From the NCBI GenBank assembly GCA_050732575.1, contig JBOHRF010000302.1, positions 1 to 6,278 on the forward strand: 6,278 nucleotides of DNA. Direction: 5' to 3'. This DNA is from JBBDWZ01 sp050732575 (GTDB lineage Bacteria > Gemmatimonadota > Gemmatimonadetes > Longimicrobiales > RSA9). The notes beneath the pieces are model-generated. The model was given only the letters and a program-made list of their open reading frames with translations. It ran no database searches and was not told the DNA's origin. The translations under genes were made by a program, and so were the position numbers. Each line of letters begins with the position of its first letter. Position 1 is the first letter of the stretch. Positions 5,167 through 6,278 of this stretch are shown piece by piece.

Positions 5167-6278
5167 TTGACAGAAAAGAAGAACAACGTTGCGGACGGCA
5201 GCGCTGCCTTCTGCAGAACGGCCATCACGTTGCAGTCGCGTGGTGACAAGCTCGAATTGCGATTCATTGGCAGGTTTTCGACTGCTGACCTCGCAGCCGT
5301 CAAGGCCCTTCGCGGCCGCAGGTGGGACAGCGAGCGACGGGTCTGGCTGTTACCGCACGATCAGGCCGTGCTGGATGGGCTGCGCAGTTCTTTCCGGTTC
5401 GAGTTTCCGACGCCTGCGCCAGCGATGCAAGATGTTACGTCTCTGCAGGCTTCCGTTCCCGCCCAACCTGCGCCGGCCACCGCTCCCGAGCCTTACGACT
5501 CGGCTGCAAGCCAGATTCTCGAACAGCTGCGGCGCATGATCCGGACACGGCAGTACTCGCCCAAAACGGAACGCTCCTACATCGGCTGGGTTCGACGGTT
5601 CCTGCAATTTCATGGCAACACGATCGATCATCCCAACGGACTCGCTTCCGTGCACGCCATCGCGTTCCTCGAGCACCTCGCCCTGAACGAACGGCTGGCG
5701 GCTGGCAGTCGAAACCAGGCAGCAGCCGCTCTGGGTTTCATGTTCCGCGAGATCCTTGGCCGCGACGAAATGGCCCGTATCCAGCGCGCCAAAGGCTCGC
5801 GCAACGAGCCCATGGTGCTTTCACACCGTGAAGTGTTGCGTGTGCTCGAACAGCTGAGGGGCAAATTCTTCCTCATCGTCGTTCTGCTATACTCCGCGGG
5901 TTTGCGCCTGGAGGTGTGCCTGCGACTCCGCATCAAGGACATCGATTTCGAGTTGCGCCAGATCCTCATTCGTGATGGCAAGGGACAGAAGGATCGTTAT
6001 GTGCCACTCGCGCGGCGGGCCGCGGAACTGCTGCGCGTGCAGATCGCGCAGACAACCGACTTGCATCGCAAAGATCGAGCGCGCGGTCATGGCTGGGCGC
6101 CGCTGCCGGCCGCGCTGCACCGCAAGGACCCCGAGGCGGGTCATGAAATCGGCTGGCAGTTCATCTTTCCGGCCAGCAGCGTCAACCGCGACCCGGCAAC
6201 CGGCCGAACCGGTCGTTGGTCCCTGCACGCCACTGCCGTTCAGCGTAGAGTGAAGGCCGCCGTGCGCCGATCCGGTCT
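5167..6278 (+). CDS. intI: Integron-type tyrosine recombinase (IntI-like), 3' end outside window
   Basis: The first 370 residues of a site-specific tyrosine recombinase; the stop is beyond the window. Start: TTG at 5167 with GGTGA six bases before. Residues about 18-78 form an extra N-terminal module (LELRFIGRF, GRRWDSERRVWLLP with Trp53 and Trp60), resembling HARP-type domains. A Pro/Ala-rich linker (about 80-110) follows. The core-binding (SAM-like) domain at about 115-205 includes RQYSPKTERSYIGWVRRFL. The catalytic domain shows LYSAGLRLEVCLRLRIKDID with catalytic Arg247 and Glu249, and RDGKGQKDRYVPL with Lys272. Residues about 309-346 carry the segment found in IntI but not XerC/D: GWAPLPAALHRKDPEAG, IGWQFIFPAS, DPATG. 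The HxLRH box and nucleophilic Tyr should lie just past the end. Canonical IntI proteins are about 320-340 residues, so this one would exceed 400. It lies 134 bp behind the hydrolase on the same strand. Known role: recombining attI and attC to capture cassettes. Confidence 0.88.
   Translation, partial: MTEKKNNVADGSAAFCRTAITLQSRGDKLELRFIGRFSTADLAAVKALRGRRWDSERRVWLLPHDQAVLDGLRSSFRFEFPTPAPAMQDVTSLQASVPAQPAPATAPEPYDSAASQILEQLRRMIRTRQYSPKTERSYIGWVRRFLQFHGNTIDHPNGLASVHAIAFLEHLALNERLAAGSRNQAAAALGFMFREILGRDEMARIQRAKGSRNEPMVLSHREVLRVLEQLRGKFFLIVVLLYSAGLRLEVCLRLRIKDIDFELRQILIRDGKGQKDRYVPLARRAAELLRVQIAQTTDLHRKDRARGHGWAPLPAALHRKDPEAGHEIGWQFIFPASSVNRDPATGRTGRWSLHATAVQRRVKAAVRRSG

Noticed and set aside
5167..5172. 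Perfect TTGACA, a -35 promoter box
   Set aside because: It coincides with the integrase start codon, and nothing resembling a -10 box occurs 16-18 bases downstream on the plus strand.
5322..5831. Plus-strand open frame overlapping the integrase in another frame
   Set aside because: The translation is Arg/Ala/Pro-rich without motifs, while the overlapping frame carries the recombinase domains.

Overview
The window is GC-rich bacterial DNA from an unnamed source. The gene style suggests a Gemmatimonadota-like or similar high-GC environmental bacterium: short secreted six-bladed beta-propeller proteins, an exported cyanophycinase-like peptidase, a lipoprotein SGNH hydrolase, and an integron-type integrase with an N-terminal extension. 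This placement is an inference from protein style, because the window holds no marker gene.

Layout, left to right. (1) A complete plus-strand gene (66-1595) encodes a fungalysin/M36-like metalloprotease with a visible HELGH zinc motif and pro-domain-like N-terminal half, but no signal peptide. (2) It converges, across a 33-bp gap holding a small hairpin, on a two-gene minus-strand operon. The operon comprises an exported cyanophycinase-family (S51) serine peptidase (3619 to 2711) and a secreted beta-propeller protein (2714 to 1629). The two are joined by an ATGA stop/start overlap, so they are probably translationally coupled. (3) Upstream of that operon lies a 369-bp stretch without an intact gene. 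It carries a protein-like minus-strand reading frame with no start and an internal TGA, probably the 3' remnant of a broken gene that once preceded the peptidase. (4) A plus-strand SGNH/GDSL-type hydrolase lipoprotein follows (3989-5032). (5) After a 134-bp spacer with a hairpin and a T-tract comes a tyrosine recombinase (5167 to the window end, 3' end missing). It carries the extra segment diagnostic of integron integrases (IntI), plus an unusual N-terminal module resembling HARP-type domains and a Pro/Ala-rich linker.

The most noteworthy item is the IntI-type recombinase. I looked for attI and attC sites (GTTRRRY / RYYYAAC pairs within a folded repeat) around each gene border and found no convincing one. 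Whether the left-hand genes are cassettes, or the integrase lacks an array here, stays open. The four exported or secreted-type enzymes share no obvious single pathway. Peptide and ester hydrolysis outside the cytoplasm is the only common theme.
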